Counted from the stretch's first letter, positions 9,300 through 18,150 are shown. The stretch is DNA of 64,000 nucleotides from DASSQJ01 sp963726295 (GCA_963726295.1 CAVSBW010000007.1:151691-215690), one strand, 5' to 3'. A program made the numbers and translations. The notes: generated by a model from the sequence alone, not told the origin.

Positions 9300-9938
9300 T
9301 CAGGCGCCGGTGACGAGGACGTCGGCCCGGTGGCGGGTCGACCTGACGAGGACGGCGTTGGATTGGTCGGATCCGTCGCTGCGCTCCTCGGCGGCCTCCC
9401 GGTCGCGACCGAAGGCCATGTGGCGAGCGACGAGCCACTCGCGGCGCCGGTCGCCCGGGTCGACGTACCAGGCCTCGTCCAGGAGCCCGGCCACCTCGTG
9501 CCACGGCGGCTGTTCGGCCAGCAGGTAGTTGCCCTCGACGATGACGAGCGGTACCTCACGGGGGACGGCCACGGCGCCGGCGATGGGCTCCTCGAGGTCG
9601 CGGCGGAACGTGGGGGCGTGCACGACCTCCTCGTCGGCGGTGCGCACGCGGCGCAGGAGGTGCACGAAGCCGCCGCCGTCGAAGGTGTCGATCGCGCCCT
9701 TGGTGGCGGTCCGGCCGAGCGCCTCCAGCCGCACCTGGGCGAGGTGGAAGCCGTCCATCGGCAGCAGCACCGCGTCGTCGCCGAGCGCGCTCGCGACCAG
9801 CTCCGCGAGGGTGGACTTGCCGGCGCCCGGCGCGCCCGTGATTCCGAGCAGCCGGCGTCCTCCCCGTCCCGCGAGGGCCCGCGCGCGCCGGACGAGTGCC
9901 TCCGTGTCCGTGCGCGGCACCTCCACCTGCCCGGTCAT
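9300..9938 (-). CDS. P-loop nucleoside/uridine-kinase-like protein
   Basis: A 212-aa kinase of the uridine/pantothenate-kinase-like P-loop group. Walker A is GAPGAGKS at residues 35-42, followed by the LLPMDGFHLAQ segment that holds the phosphoacceptor substrate in this group, and VIVEGNYLL as the Walker B strand. The family phosphorylates a nucleoside, sugar or vitamin; the substrate is unknown. The ATG at 9938 overlaps the stop of the HAD gene (ATGA), so the two are translationally coupled. The open frame runs on upstream but is non-coding there. Confidence 0.85.
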   Translation of the reverse strand: MTGQVEVPRTDTEALVRRARALAGRGGRRLLGITGAPGAGKSTLAELVASALGDDAVLLPMDGFHLAQVRLEALGRTATKGAIDTFDGGGFVHLLRRVRTADEEVVHAPTFRRDLEEPIAGAVAVPREVPLVIVEGNYLLAEQPPWHEVAGLLDEAWYVDPGDRRREWLVARHMAFGRDREAAEERSDGSDQSNAVLVRSTRHRADVLVTGA

Positions 9939-10627
9939 GCGTCGCCCCCGAGCACCTGGGCGAGCTCCGTGAACGAGCCCACCGTGAGGTCGGGGGCGCG
10001 CATCGGGTCCGGGTAGCCCGCGCCCCGGCGGTCGACGTACGCGGTCCGCATCCCGGCTCTCCCCGCCCCGTGGATGTCCCACGGGTGCACGGCCACCATC
10101 ATCGCCTCGCCCGCTGCCGTCCCGCACTCCTCGAGGGCCCACCGGTACGCCGACTCGGCCGGTTTCCAGGCGGGTCCGTGGGCGCAGGTCAGGACCCGCT
10201 CGACGACGCCCTCCAGGCCGTTGCGCTCGAGCAGCCCCTCGGCCACGGCCGCCGAGCCGACGCTCAGGGTCACGAGCCGGATGCCGAGCGTCGCGAGGGC
10301 CTGCAGCCCGGGCTCGACGTCCGGGTGCAGCGGCAGCGACATGAAGCCGGCGATCACGTGGTCGGCACTCGCGGCGAGGTCCTCCGGGGCGTCGTCCCGC
10401 GGGGCCACGAGCGAGTGGAACGAGGCACGCGCCAGCTCGGCGAAGCCCGGCTGGTCGCCCGTCACGGTGAGCGCCATCCCGTCGCGCAGGGTGCCGAGGA
10501 ACCATGGCTGCGCGAGGTGGCCGGGCAGCCCGAGCTCCTCGAAGCGCTCGTCGAGCGGGCCGAGGTCGGAGAGCGTCTCGTTGACGTCCAGCACGAGCAG
10601 GGACGGCGGGTCGGTGACGGCGGCCAT
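9935..10627 (-). CDS. HAD-superfamily hydrolase, haloacid-dehalogenase type II-like
   Basis: A 230-aa protein of the haloacid dehalogenase superfamily. Nucleophile Asp14 lies in LLVLDVNETLSD, the motif II region is VTLSVGSAA, a Lys lies in PAWKPAESAYRWA, and the acidic motif IV position is occupied in MMVAVHPWDIHGAG, where the usual second Asp pair is altered to His-Pro-Trp-Asp. This is the type II dehalogenase layout; the substrate may be a halo-acid or a phosphate ester. The start is ATG 10627. The coupled kinase downstream suggests a shared metabolite. Confidence 0.82.
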   Translation of the reverse strand: MAAVTDPPSLLVLDVNETLSDLGPLDERFEELGLPGHLAQPWFLGTLRDGMALTVTGDQPGFAELARASFHSLVAPRDDAPEDLAASADHVIAGFMSLPLHPDVEPGLQALATLGIRLVTLSVGSAAVAEGLLERNGLEGVVERVLTCAHGPAWKPAESAYRWALEECGTAAGEAMMVAVHPWDIHGAGRAGMRTAYVDRRGAGYPDPMRAPDLTVGSFTELAQVLGGDA

Positions 10628-10727
10628 GGCCCCAGTCTGGTCCACGGGCCGGCGGGCGGAGGAGGTCCGTGCCCGGCGGTCGCGCCCGTGGACGACGCGC
10701 CTACGCTGGGCGGCGAGGAGGTGCACC

Positions 10728-11162
10728 GTGATCGTCATCCGCTGCGCGTCCCTGCGCGACCTCGACGCGGTGACCCTGCACGGCATCATGCGGCTGCGGC
10801 AGGAGGTGTTCGTCGTCGAGCAGGAGTGCGCCTACCCCGATCTCGACGGCCGCGACGTCGAACCGGGCGCCCTCCAGTTCTGGGCAGAGGAGTCGGACGG
10901 GTCGGTCGTCGCGACCCTGCGCGTGCTCCGCGAGGCGGGCGGTGATGTGCGCATCGGACGCGTTGCCACTGCCCGGTCGGTCAGGGGACGAGGGGTCGCC
11001 GACGCCTTGGTGGCGCAGGCGCTCGAGCAGACCGAGGACCCGGTCGTTCTCGACGCGCAGAGCCACCTCGAGCACTGGTACCTGCGGATCGGCTTCCAGC
11101 GGGCCGGCGAGGAGTTCGTCGAGGACGGCATCCCGCACGTCCCCATGCGGCTCGAGCGCTGA
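10728..11162 (+). CDS. elaA: ElaA-like GNAT N-acetyltransferase
   Basis: A 144-aa protein of the GNAT fold, ElaA subgroup. LRQEVFVVEQECAYPDLDGRD near residue 22 is the family signature. The acetyl-CoA pyrophosphate loop is RIGRVATARSVRGRGVA (about residues 76-92), and the C-terminus has HLEHWYLRIGFQRAGEEF. The substrate is unknown. The GTG at 10728 is chosen because a GGAGG ribosome-binding site lies about seven bases upstream; the open frame further upstream is noise. Confidence 0.88.
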   Translation: MIVIRCASLRDLDAVTLHGIMRLRQEVFVVEQECAYPDLDGRDVEPGALQFWAEESDGSVVATLRVLREAGGDVRIGRVATARSVRGRGVADALVAQALEQTEDPVVLDAQSHLEHWYLRIGFQRAGEEFVEDGIPHVPMRLER

Positions 11163-11213
11163 GCTCGGGTTCGGTGTGACGCTGCTGTCGGTGGTCGGGG
11201 GCAAAATGGGCGG

Positions 11214-12743
11214 ATGCCGGTAGCGCTCGCCGACCTCGTCGCCACATCCCGCGAGGTCACCGCCACCCGGTCGCGCACGGCCAAGCGCGACGCGCTGGCC
11301 GCGCTGCTGTCCCGCTGCCCCGCCGACGAGGTCGGTGTCGTCGTGGCGTACCTGTCCGGCGTCCTGCCGCAGCGGCGGCTCGGTGTCGGCTTCCGGTCGC
11401 TCGGGTCGCTGCCCGCCCCCGCCGACGAGTCGTCGCTCACCGTGACCGACGTCGACGGCGCCTTCGACCGGCTGGCCGGGGCTGCCGGGTCCGGCTCCAC
11501 GTCCGCACGCCGCGCCGAGCTCGCCGGACTGATGGCTCGGGCCACCTCCGAGGAGCAGCGGTTCCTCCGCGACCTCATCACGGGCAACCTGCGCCAGGGG
11601 GCGCTGGACGGTGTGGTGCTCGCCGCGGTGGCGGCCGCCTACGACGTGCCCGAGGCCGTGGTGAGGCGGGCGACGATGCTCGCCGGCTTGACCTCCGAGG
11701 TCGCCGCCATGGCCGCCGGGGGCGGGCAGGCCGCGCTCGAGCAGGTCCGCCTCGTCGTGGGTCGTCCGCTGCGCCCCATGTTGGCTGGCTCGGCCAAGAC
11801 CGCTGCCGCGGCGGTCGACGGCTTCGTCGGCCGAACGCTCCTCGTCGACGGCAAGCTCGACGGCATCCGGGTGCAGGTGCACCGCCGCGACGGCGACGTC
11901 ACCGTCTTCACCCGCAGTCTCGACGAGATCACCGAGCGCGTACCCGAGGTCGTCGAGGAGGTCGCTGCCCTGTCCGGTGGTGACCTCGTGCTCGACGGCG
12001 AGGCGATCGTGCTGCTCGAGGGTGGGCGACCCGCTCCGTTCCAGGTCACCGGATCCCGCACCGCCAGCACGGCCGACGTCGACCGCCTGCGCGCTGAGGT
12101 GCCGCTGACCACGTACCTGTTCGACGTGCTGCACCGCGACGGCCGCGACCTCGTCGATGCCCCGGCCCTCGAGCGGCATTCCGAGCTCGCCGAGCTCGCA
12201 CCGCATCTCCTCGTGCCCCGGCTGGTCACCGACGACCCCATGGCGGCCGGCCCGTTCTTCGACGATCTCGTCGCGGCCGGCCACGAGGGCGTCGTCGTCA
12301 AGGACGGCGCCGCTCCCTACGCGGCCGGACGCCGGGGCAGCGGCTGGGTCAAGGTCAAGCCAACGCACACGGTCGACCTCGTCGTGCTCGCCGTCGAGTG
12401 GGGCTCGGGCCGCCGTGAGGGCTGGCTGTCGAACATCCACCTCGGCGCCCGCGACCCCGGCACCGGCGAGTTCGTCATGGTCGGCAAGACCTTCAAGGGG
12501 ATGACCGACGACATGCTGCGCTGGCAGACCGAGCGGTTCACCGAACTGGCATCCGGCCCCACCGGCGGCTGGGTGGTGCCGGTGCGTCCCGAGCAGGTCG
12601 TCGAGATCGCGTTCGACGGGCTGCTCAGCTCCACGCGCTATCCGGGCGGGGTGGCACTGCGCTTCGCACGGGTTCTCCGGTACCGAGACGACAAGCCGCC
12701 CGAGGAGGCCGACACCATCGACAGCCTCCGACACCTCCTCTGA
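11214..12743 (+). CDS. ATP-dependent DNA ligase
   Basis: A 509-aa ATP-dependent DNA ligase that resembles the mycobacterial LigB type. An N-terminal helical DNA-binding domain (about 1-190) is followed by the adenylation domain with nucleophile Lys214 in VDGKLDGIRVQVHR. Motif III/IIIa is TYLFDVLHRDGRDL, motif IV EGVVVKDG, motif V GSGWVKVKP, and the C-terminal OB-fold ends in GVALRFARVLRYRDDKP. It seals nicks during repair. The NAD-dependent LigA should be elsewhere in the genome. The start is the ATG at 11214. Confidence 0.94.
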   Translation: MPVALADLVATSREVTATRSRTAKRDALAALLSRCPADEVGVVVAYLSGVLPQRRLGVGFRSLGSLPAPADESSLTVTDVDGAFDRLAGAAGSGSTSARRAELAGLMARATSEEQRFLRDLITGNLRQGALDGVVLAAVAAAYDVPEAVVRRATMLAGLTSEVAAMAAGGGQAALEQVRLVVGRPLRPMLAGSAKTAAAAVDGFVGRTLLVDGKLDGIRVQVHRRDGDVTVFTRSLDEITERVPEVVEEVAALSGGDLVLDGEAIVLLEGGRPAPFQVTGSRTASTADVDRLRAEVPLTTYLFDVLHRDGRDLVDAPALERHSELAELAPHLLVPRLVTDDPMAAGPFFDDLVAAGHEGVVVKDGAAPYAAGRRGSGWVKVKPTHTVDLVVLAVEWGSGRREGWLSNIHLGARDPGTGEFVMVGKTFKGMTDDMLRWQTERFTELASGPTGGWVVPVRPEQVVEIAFDGLLSSTRYPGGVALRFARVLRYRDDKPPEEADTIDSLRHLL

Positions 12744-12811
12744 CGCACCCTGACGACGCAGCCGGGTCTCGGCACGCTCGGGGCGGACGTGGGTGCACCA
12801 GCACCCCTCGC

Positions 12812-13288
12812 TCAGCTCGGCTGACCCGCCGGTGCCGAACCCGCGACGAGGCGCGAGAGGGCCGCGGCGACCCCGATGAGGCTGCCGAGGACCGCGATGC
12901 CGAGGAGGAGCCGTGCCACGACCTCCCAGCCGGTCGACACCTCGAGAGGGAAGACCTGCCAGAAGCGGACGAGCGCGGCCAGCCCGACCCCTGTGGTCAG
13001 CACATCGCCCGCGGCGCGCCAGAGCGTCGAGCGGACGAGGACGTAGCTGAGCTCGGCGGCCACGGTGACCCACAGCGAGAGGTTGACCAGACCGAGGACG
13101 AGCGTCGTCTCCGCGGTGAGGAACGGTAGCGCTTCCCACCCGGGCCGGACGTTGAGGAGGTAGAGGATGGCGAGGTTGATGACGGCCGCCACGGCGTGGC
13201 CGGCGCGACCGGCGGTGTCACGGGCGTGGTGGGTGCGGGCGTGCAGCGCGCGGACGTGGGGCCCGCTGGGGGACTGGGCGGTGGACAT
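12812..13288 (-). CDS. Small four-helix membrane protein, unknown function
   Basis: A 158-aa protein with a polar, His-rich N-terminus (about residues 1-28) and four hydrophobic stretches (about 30-50, 62-85, 93-110 and 122-150). It has no motif I can name. The start is ATG 13288 (MSTAQSPSG); the extension to 13408 is arginine/glycine-rich and unlikely to be translated. It is convergent with the DNA ligase gene, and nothing in the context indicates a role. Confidence 0.6.
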   Translation of the reverse strand: MSTAQSPSGPHVRALHARTHHARDTAGRAGHAVAAVINLAILYLLNVRPGWEALPFLTAETTLVLGLVNLSLWVTVAAELSYVLVRSTLWRAAGDVLTTGVGLAALVRFWQVFPLEVSTGWEVVARLLLGIAVLGSLIGVAAALSRLVAGSAPAGQPS

Positions 13289-13453
13289 GACGTGCTCCAA
13301 CCGGCGGAGACGTCCGGCGACCCGCCACGGGCCGGCGGGGCCGTGCCTCCGCCACGCCCATCGTCCCACCGCCCCGGAGCCCCCGAGAGAGGTCGAGACC
13401 CGGGTCACGCCTCGCCTGCCGCGACGTCGGGACGGTGGTGGATTCCGTCTCCG

Positions 13454-14245
13454 TCACGCGCGGGCGAGGACGGCGGTGAGGAAGCCGAGCTCCCCGCGGT
13501 AGCCCTCGAGCCACCCGCTCCGGTGCTCGTCGGCGACCTCGAGCACGTGGGCCCGGTCGGCGGGGTGCGTGCCGGGGCGCAGCGCCCACTCGGTGAGCGA
13601 CCCGGTCCAGGACCACTCGTAGTCGTCCCACTCCTCGGCGCTGCTCACGTGTGCGTAGGTGACGGCCCATCCCGTGGCCTTCGCGAGGTCGACCAGCCCG
13701 GACAGCGACGGGAAGTCCGTGGGGCCGGCCCCCAGGGCCGCCTGCGCGGCGGGGGACGGGGTGCGTTCCCAGAACCCGTCACCGACGAGCGCCCGGCCTC
13801 CCGGCGCGAGGTGGGTGGCGATGGCGGTGAGCATGTCGCGGGGGCCGCCGAAGGCATGCGCGGCGCCGACGCAGAGCACGCTGCCGTAGCCGCCGTCCCA
13901 CCAGTCGCCCGCGTCGCCCTCGTACCAGGTGAGCCGGTCGCCGACACCCCGGGCCGCGGCCAGCGCGAGCCGGTCGGGGTGCAGGTGCGTGTCGACGCCG
14001 ACCGCCGAGAGGTCCCGGCGCCGTGCGAGCAGCTCGACCAGCCACGCGCCCGAGCCGCACCCGAGGTCCAGGACGCGACTACCCTCCGGCGGGTCCAGCC
14101 GTTCGAGCAGCCGGGCCACCGTGGCGCCCGAGGCCGGGGCGGCGAAGGGATGGTGGGTGTGCGCGATGCGGCTGGTCTCGGCGCGGTCCACGGCGACATC
14201 CTCACCGCACCGGGTCGCCGCCGCAACGGCGCGCACGACCGCCAC
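13454..14245 (-). CDS. Class I SAM-dependent methyltransferase
   Basis: A methyltransferase of up to 263 aa. The SAM-binding motif I is RVLDLGCGSGAWLVELLA (about residues 58-75), followed by VGVDTHLHPDRL (motif II) and GDAGDWW. The substrate is unknown. The N-terminal 18 residues are weak; a GTG at 14191 (VDRAETSRIAHTHHPF) is an equally good start and gives 245 aa. It is divergent from a second, unrelated methyltransferase gene at 14443. Confidence 0.82.
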   Translation of the reverse strand: MAVVRAVAAATRCGEDVAVDRAETSRIAHTHHPFAAPASGATVARLLERLDPPEGSRVLDLGCGSGAWLVELLARRRDLSAVGVDTHLHPDRLALAAARGVGDRLTWYEGDAGDWWDGGYGSVLCVGAAHAFGGPRDMLTAIATHLAPGGRALVGDGFWERTPSPAAQAALGAGPTDFPSLSGLVDLAKATGWAVTYAHVSSAEEWDDYEWSWTGSLTEWALRPGTHPADRAHVLEVADEHRSGWLEGYRGELGFLTAVLARA

Positions 14246-14442
14246 CGACCGGTGCGATCGCGCTATGTCCCCTGGCGGGGTCGGCGCTAGGGTCCGGACG
14301 TGACCGTCCTACCGGAGTGGCTCCGCGGCTACGAGCGCGCCCGGCCCGCTGTTCCCGGGGCTCGGGGCCGTCTTCGCGGACTGCGAGAAGACGCAGGAAG
14401 CGCAGTCGTGACCACCGAGACCGGGACGCCGAGGGAGGGGCC

Positions 14443-15225
14443 GTGACGACCTCGGACGACCTCGCCCGCAACCGTGCCCTGTGGACGTCGGTGAACGAGC
14501 AGTTCACCGACGAGGAGGCGGTGAGCGCCTGGCAGTCCGAGGACATCACGTGGGGTCTCTTCCGGGTCCCCGAGGCGGAGCTCGGTGTGCTCGGAGACGT
14601 CCACGGACTCGACGTCGTCGAGCTGGGCTGTGGTACCGCGTACTTCTCGGCATGGCTGGCCCGACGCGGCGCGCGGGTGGTTGCCGTCGACCTGACGCCA
14701 GCCCAGCTGGACACCGCGCGGCGGTGCCAGGAGCGGTTCGGGGTCGCGTTCCGGCTCGTCGAGGCGGACGCGTCGGCCGTGCCGCTGGAGAGCGACGGGT
14801 TCGACCTGGCTGTCACGGAGTACGGGGCCAGCGTCTGGTGCGACCCCGCCGGGTGGCTGTCGGAGGCGGCTCGGCTGCTGCGACCGGGGGGCCGACTGGT
14901 GTTCCTCACCAACAGCGTGCTCGCGACGCTGACCGTCCCCGCGGACGGGGGCTTCGCCCATGACCGGCTGCAGCGGGCCCAGCGCGGTACCTACCGCGTG
15001 CAGTGGCCCGGGGGCGGCATCGAGTACCACCCGAGCCACGGTGACTGGATCCGGCTCCTGCGCGCGTCCGGGTTCCGGGTCGAGGCGCTGCACGAGCTCT
15101 ACGCGCCGCCCGGCGCGGACACTCCCGCGTACTACGAGATCGCCACGGCCGAGTGGGCCCGCTCATGGCCGGCCGAGGATCTCTGGGTGGCCGTCCTTGA
15201 GGACCGTCCGGGAGGACGGCCGTAG
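14443..15225 (+). CDS. Class I SAM-dependent methyltransferase (UbiE/small-molecule type)
   Basis: A 260-aa methyltransferase. Motif I is VVELGCGTAYFSAWLARRG (about residues 55-73), then VVAVDLTPAQLDTARR and RLLRPGGRLVFLT (motif III). The C-terminal part has ATAEWARSWPAEDLW, seen in many actinobacterial small-molecule methyltransferases. The GTG at 14443 follows a GAGGGAGGGG ribosome-binding site, which decides the start. Its stop codon ends exactly at the first base of a 22-base att-like repeat, so an old integration event reached the very end of this gene. Confidence 0.88.
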   Translation: MTTSDDLARNRALWTSVNEQFTDEEAVSAWQSEDITWGLFRVPEAELGVLGDVHGLDVVELGCGTAYFSAWLARRGARVVAVDLTPAQLDTARRCQERFGVAFRLVEADASAVPLESDGFDLAVTEYGASVWCDPAGWLSEAARLLRPGGRLVFLTNSVLATLTVPADGGFAHDRLQRAQRGTYRVQWPGGGIEYHPSHGDWIRLLRASGFRVEALHELYAPPGADTPAYYEIATAEWARSWPAEDLWVAVLEDRPGGRP

Positions 15226-15246
15226 GTCGAACCGCCGACGTTCCGA
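15225..15246. repeat. Left copy of 22-base att-like direct repeat (tRNA-Phe target)
   Basis: This 22-base word (GGTCGAACCGCCGACGTTCC then GA) recurs in the same orientation at 16814-16835 with one mismatch. There it forms the T-arm to anticodon-stem part of tRNA-Phe. It lies on the 3' side of the tRNA, as expected for the far attachment core of an element that integrated into the tRNA 3' end. Confidence 0.7.
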
Positions 15247-15373
15247 CCTTCCGGCAGACGTGAACCCGTAGGTCCGAGGTCCTTCCTGAACGTTGTGCGA
15301 TCCGGCGTGCGACATCGCGACGTCAGAGGCGGCGCGGGGGGCTTGGTCGCGTCGCCGTGCAGCGCCATGTCCG

Positions 15374-15515
15374 ACCGAGCGGGGTGCGGCGATCTGGGCC
15401 TCGCGTCCCTCGACGGAATGCACGTAGCGCTGCGCCGCGGCGGTGGACGAGTGCCCGATCCGCTGCCTGAGGTCGACGAGACTCGCGCCGGTGGCGGTAG
15501 GGAGTGACCTGATCG
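15374..15515 (-). pseudogene. Remnant of a tyrosine integrase C-terminus
   Basis: The minus strand encodes LPTATGASLVDLRQRIGHSS followed by TAAAQRYVHSVEGREAQIA. This matches the end of phage-type tyrosine recombinases: the conserved GH of the catalytic core, then the nucleophile tyrosine in QRY. The arginine and HxxR boxes upstream are missing and flanking codons make no sense, so only about 45 residues of the C-terminus survive. It lies inside the 22-base direct repeats that target tRNA-Phe and was probably the integrase of that vanished element. The rest of 15226-15680 shows no gene. Confidence 0.7.
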
Positions 15516-15684
15516 AGGCCCGCGACGGATGGCAGGCCACCGACCGCCGCCATCCTTCCGAGAACTCCATGAAGCACGAACCGCAAGGAGGTAGCCCCCA
15601 CCAACGAGCTGACGGCATGGTCAGCACCAGCAAGACCTACGCCGCGGTCACGTACACCACGCCACGGGACTCATCCCTCACTCA

Positions 15685-15940
15685 CTGATCCGGGCCACGC
15701 TGCGCTACGCCTCACGCAGGTACTGGGACCAGCTCGCCAAGGACCTGCGCGCGATCTACACCGCACCCTCTGTGGAGGCCGCCTGGGCGGCGTTCGAAGA
15801 GCTCGAGGAGAAGTGGGGAACCCTACCCGGCAATCCTCAAGCTGTGGCGGGCGGCGTGGGAGGAGTTCATCCCCTTCCTGGCCTACGACGTCGAGATCCG
15901 CCGGGTGCTGTTCTCCACGGATGAAATCGTCAAGGGGTTG
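15685..15940 (+). pseudogene. IS256-family (mutator) transposase fragment, frameshifted
   Basis: The plus strand reads LIRATLRYASRRYWDQLAKD, then LRAIYTAPSVEAAWAAFEEL and EEKWG. After a one-base frameshift near 15820 it continues YPAILKLWRAAWEEFIPFLA and YDVEIRRVLFSTDEI. This is the C-terminal part of IS256-type transposases (usual form ending in STNAIES). The N-terminal two thirds, including the first DDE residues, are absent. It is cut at its right by the IS110 fragment on the other strand. Confidence 0.8.
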
Positions 15941-16655
15941 GGCTGCCAGTGGGGCTTCTGCGGGGCTGCCAGTGGGCGACGAGGAGCTCGTAGGCGCGTT
16001 CAGCGCGGGCGGCCTGGTCGGCTTCGGCGTCGCGGCGGGACTTGTCGTTGTACGCGGCGCCTGGCTGGCGGTGGTTGCCGCGCCGGGAGGGGGCGCCGGC
16101 GGCGAGCTCGAGTTTGCGTCGCTTGTGCGCGACCAGGCCGGGCCGGGCGAAGGCGTAGTCCTCGTCCTTGACGGCCAGGTGCCAGGCCAGGATGGTCATC
16201 TTGCGGGCGGTGGCCACGATCGCCTTCTGGTAGCCGCGGCGGGCAGCGATCCGTCGATAGAACGCCCGCAGCGGTCCGGGGGCCCGTACCGCGGACCAGG
16301 CCGTCTCGACGAGGACGCCGCGGACGTGGGCGCGGCCGGCCTTGGCGATCCGGCCGTGGACCGGGGCGGAGTTGCCGGACTGGCGCACCTTGGGGTTGAG
16401 ACTGACGTAGGCGACGAGCTTGTCCGGGTCGGGGAAGCGGGTGAAGTCACCGACCGCGGCGACGATGCTGATCCCGGCGATAGCGTCGATCCCGGGGATG
16501 GTCATCAGCCGGGCCACCACCGGGTCGGCCAGGGCCTCCACGGCGAGCTCCCGGTCCACGATGGCCAGCTCTCCGGCGTGGAAGTCCAGCTGGCGCAGCA
16601 GCTCCTCCACCGTGGCGGACTCGTCCTCGGGCAGGTCCTGGGCTGCGAGCCCGTG
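15930..16655 (-). pseudogene. IS110-family transposase, 5'-truncated
   Basis: An open frame of about 241 codons (first Met at 16610) matches the C-terminal Transposase_20 (IS116/IS110/IS902) domain: LMTIPGIDAIAGISIVAAVG, then FPDPDKLVAYVSLNPKVRQS and GRIAKAGRAHVRGVLVETAW. The N-terminal DEDD catalytic domain is missing and a TAA stop at 16656-16658 closes the frame, so the enzyme cannot be functional. It is part of the transposon debris inside the tRNA-Phe insertion site. The 140 bases between it and tRNA-Phe hold no gene. Confidence 0.85.
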
Positions 16656-16797
16656 TTAGTAGGTGGCCGCCCCTGCGCGACGACGGGCTGCCGGCCCTAG
16701 GGGTACCGTTGTGGGCGCTTGTTAGCAAAGTGTTAGCAAGCGCGGGTCCTGAGGAGTCGCGAGCACCGTGCAACAACGTTGTGACCTGCGGATTTTC

Positions 16798-16874
16798 TGG
16801 TGGCCAGGGGCGGGGTCGAACCGCCGACCTTCCGATTTTCAGTCGGACGCTCGTACCAACTGAGCTACCTGGCC
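16798..16874 (-). tRNA. tRNA-Phe (GAA), CCA encoded
   Basis: The minus strand folds as a full cloverleaf: acceptor GGCCAGG/CCTGGCC, D-stem GCTC/GAGC, anticodon stem TCCGA/TCGGA around loop CTGAAAA with anticodon GAA, and T-stem GGCGG/CCGCC with TTCGACC. A 3' CCA is present (16798-16800). It is the 3'-most of three clustered tRNA genes. Its T-arm and anticodon-stem part is repeated at 15225-15246, which marks it as the target of an old integrative element. Confidence 0.96.
16814..16835. repeat. Right copy of 22-base att-like direct repeat, inside tRNA-Phe
   Basis: This is the copy inside the tRNA gene, 21/22 identical to 15225-15246 and in the same orientation. It spans the T-stem 5' strand, variable loop and anticodon stem of tRNA-Phe, a common crossover core for tyrosine integrases. 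Confidence 0.7.
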
Positions 16875-16919
16875 GGACCTCCGGTGGGAAACCGGTGACC
16901 CGGCCCCTCCATGAAGGAG

Positions 16920-16993
16920 CGACCCCGACGGGACTCGAACCCGCGACCTCCGCCGTGACAGGGCGGCGCGCTAACCAACTGCGCTACGGGGCC
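16920..16993 (-). tRNA. tRNA-Asp (GTC)
   Basis: Cloverleaf on the minus strand: acceptor GGCCCCG/CGGGGTC, D-stem GCGC/GCGC, anticodon stem CCGCC/GGCGG with loop CTGTCAC (anticodon GTC), T-stem GCGGG/CCCGT with TTCGAGT, and discriminator G. CCA is not encoded. It lies between tRNA-Glu and tRNA-Phe, probably in one transcript. Confidence 0.96.
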
Positions 16994-17011
16994 TTGTGTG
17001 GTGCAAGACCG

Positions 17012-17084
17012 TATCCCCAACGGGATTCGAACCCGTGCTACCGCCGTGAAAGGGCGGGGTCCTGGGCCGCTAGACGATGGGGAC
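17012..17084 (-). tRNA. tRNA-Glu (TTC)
   Basis: Minus-strand cloverleaf: acceptor GTCCCCA/TGGGGAT, anticodon stem CCGCC/GGCGG with loop CTTTCAC (anticodon TTC), T-stem ACGGG/CCCGT with TTCGAAT, and discriminator A. CCA is not encoded. It is the first gene of the Glu-Asp-Phe tRNA cluster. Confidence 0.95.
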
Positions 17085-17304
17085 CCGACCTCAGTCGGAC
17101 CCTTGACGTCGCGCAGGCGCAGGCGCTCGGATCCGTCGAGGACTCCGAAAGCATAGGGGACGGGGTGGGCGCCGACCAAAACGGGCCGGCCGGGGTTCCG
17201 TGGACCGGTCCGGCCCCTTCCCGAGGTGACGGGGCCGGCACCGCTCCGGCCGGCCCGCGAGCCCGTCGAGGGCGTCGCGGACCCGCCGCACGGGAACGGT
17301 CCGC

Positions 17305-18150
17305 TCAGTCGGGGACGTAGTCGAAATGGTCGGGGTTCGGGCCCCGGCGTCCGTCCTCGCCCCTGTCGAGGGCGGAGATGCGCTCGACCTCGTCGGGGGA
17401 GAGCGAGAAGTCGAAGATCTCGAAGTTTTCGCGGATGCGCTCCGGCGTCACCGACTTCGGGAACACGATGTCCCCGCGCTCCACGTGCCAGCGCAGTGCC
17501 ACCTGGGCGGGCGTACGGCCCTTGGCCAGCGCGACGTCGGTGAGGACGGGGTCGTCGAGCACTGCTCCCTGGGCGATCGGCGACCACGCCTCCGTGGCGA
17601 CTCCCAGCTCCGACCCGGCCGCCCGGACGTGCTCGTTGCCGAAGTACGGGTGGACCTCGACCTGGTTGACGGCCGGCACGACGCCGGTCTCGTCGACGAT
17701 GCGACGCAGGTGGCTCGGCTGGAAGTTCGAGACACCGATGGACGCCGCGCGGCCCTGCTCGACGAACGACGCGAGGGTGCGCCACGTCGAGACGAAGTCG
17801 CCGTCGTACCGCGTCGGCAGCGGCCAGTGGATGAGGAACAGGTCGATCCAGTCGACGTCGAGCCGCTCGAGGGTCCGGCCGAACTCTCGCTCGGCGTCCT
17901 CGGGGCGGTGGAAGCCGTTGTTCAGCTTGGAGGTGATGAAGACCTCCTCACGCGGCAGACCCGAGCGGGCGACGGCCTGGCCGACCTCGCGCTCGTTGCC
18001 GTACATCTGCGCGGTGTCGATGTGCCGGTAGCCGGTCTCCAGGGCCGAGGTCACCGCCGCGACGGTGTCGGTCGGGTCGATCTGGAAGACGCCGAACCCG
18101 AGCTGTGGGATCGTGCGGCCGTTGTTCAGGGTGATCGTGGGAACGGTCAT
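17305..18150 (-). CDS. Aldo/keto reductase (2,5-diketo-D-gluconate reductase-like)
   Basis: A 281-aa NADPH-dependent reductase with the (beta/alpha)8 AKR fold. GYRHIDTAQMYGNEREVG carries the catalytic Asp and Tyr (near residues 47-52). Lys lies in VFITSKLNN, His in IDLFLIHWPLP, IGVSNFQPSHL follows, and the C-terminal cofactor motif is IVFPKSVTPERIRENFEIFD. Bacterial homologues reduce keto-sugars or small aldehydes. The start is ATG 18150. It diverges from the HTH/Clp-N pair, and a palindromic operator sits in the 102-base spacer, so joint control is possible. Confidence 0.9.
   Translation of the reverse strand: MTVPTITLNNGRTIPQLGFGVFQIDPTDTVAAVTSALETGYRHIDTAQMYGNEREVGQAVARSGLPREEVFITSKLNNGFHRPEDAEREFGRTLERLDVDWIDLFLIHWPLPTRYDGDFVSTWRTLASFVEQGRAASIGVSNFQPSHLRRIVDETGVVPAVNQVEVHPYFGNEHVRAAGSELGVATEAWSPIAQGAVLDDPVLTDVALAKGRTPAQVALRWHVERGDIVFPKSVTPERIRENFEIFDFSLSPDEVERISALDRGEDGRRGPNPDHFDYVPD

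Noticed and set aside
16709..17320. 203-codon plus-strand frame over the tRNA cluster
   Set aside because: Its GRTADLP, GLEPATSA and RDSNPCYR segments are the well-known translation artefacts of antisense tRNA genes.
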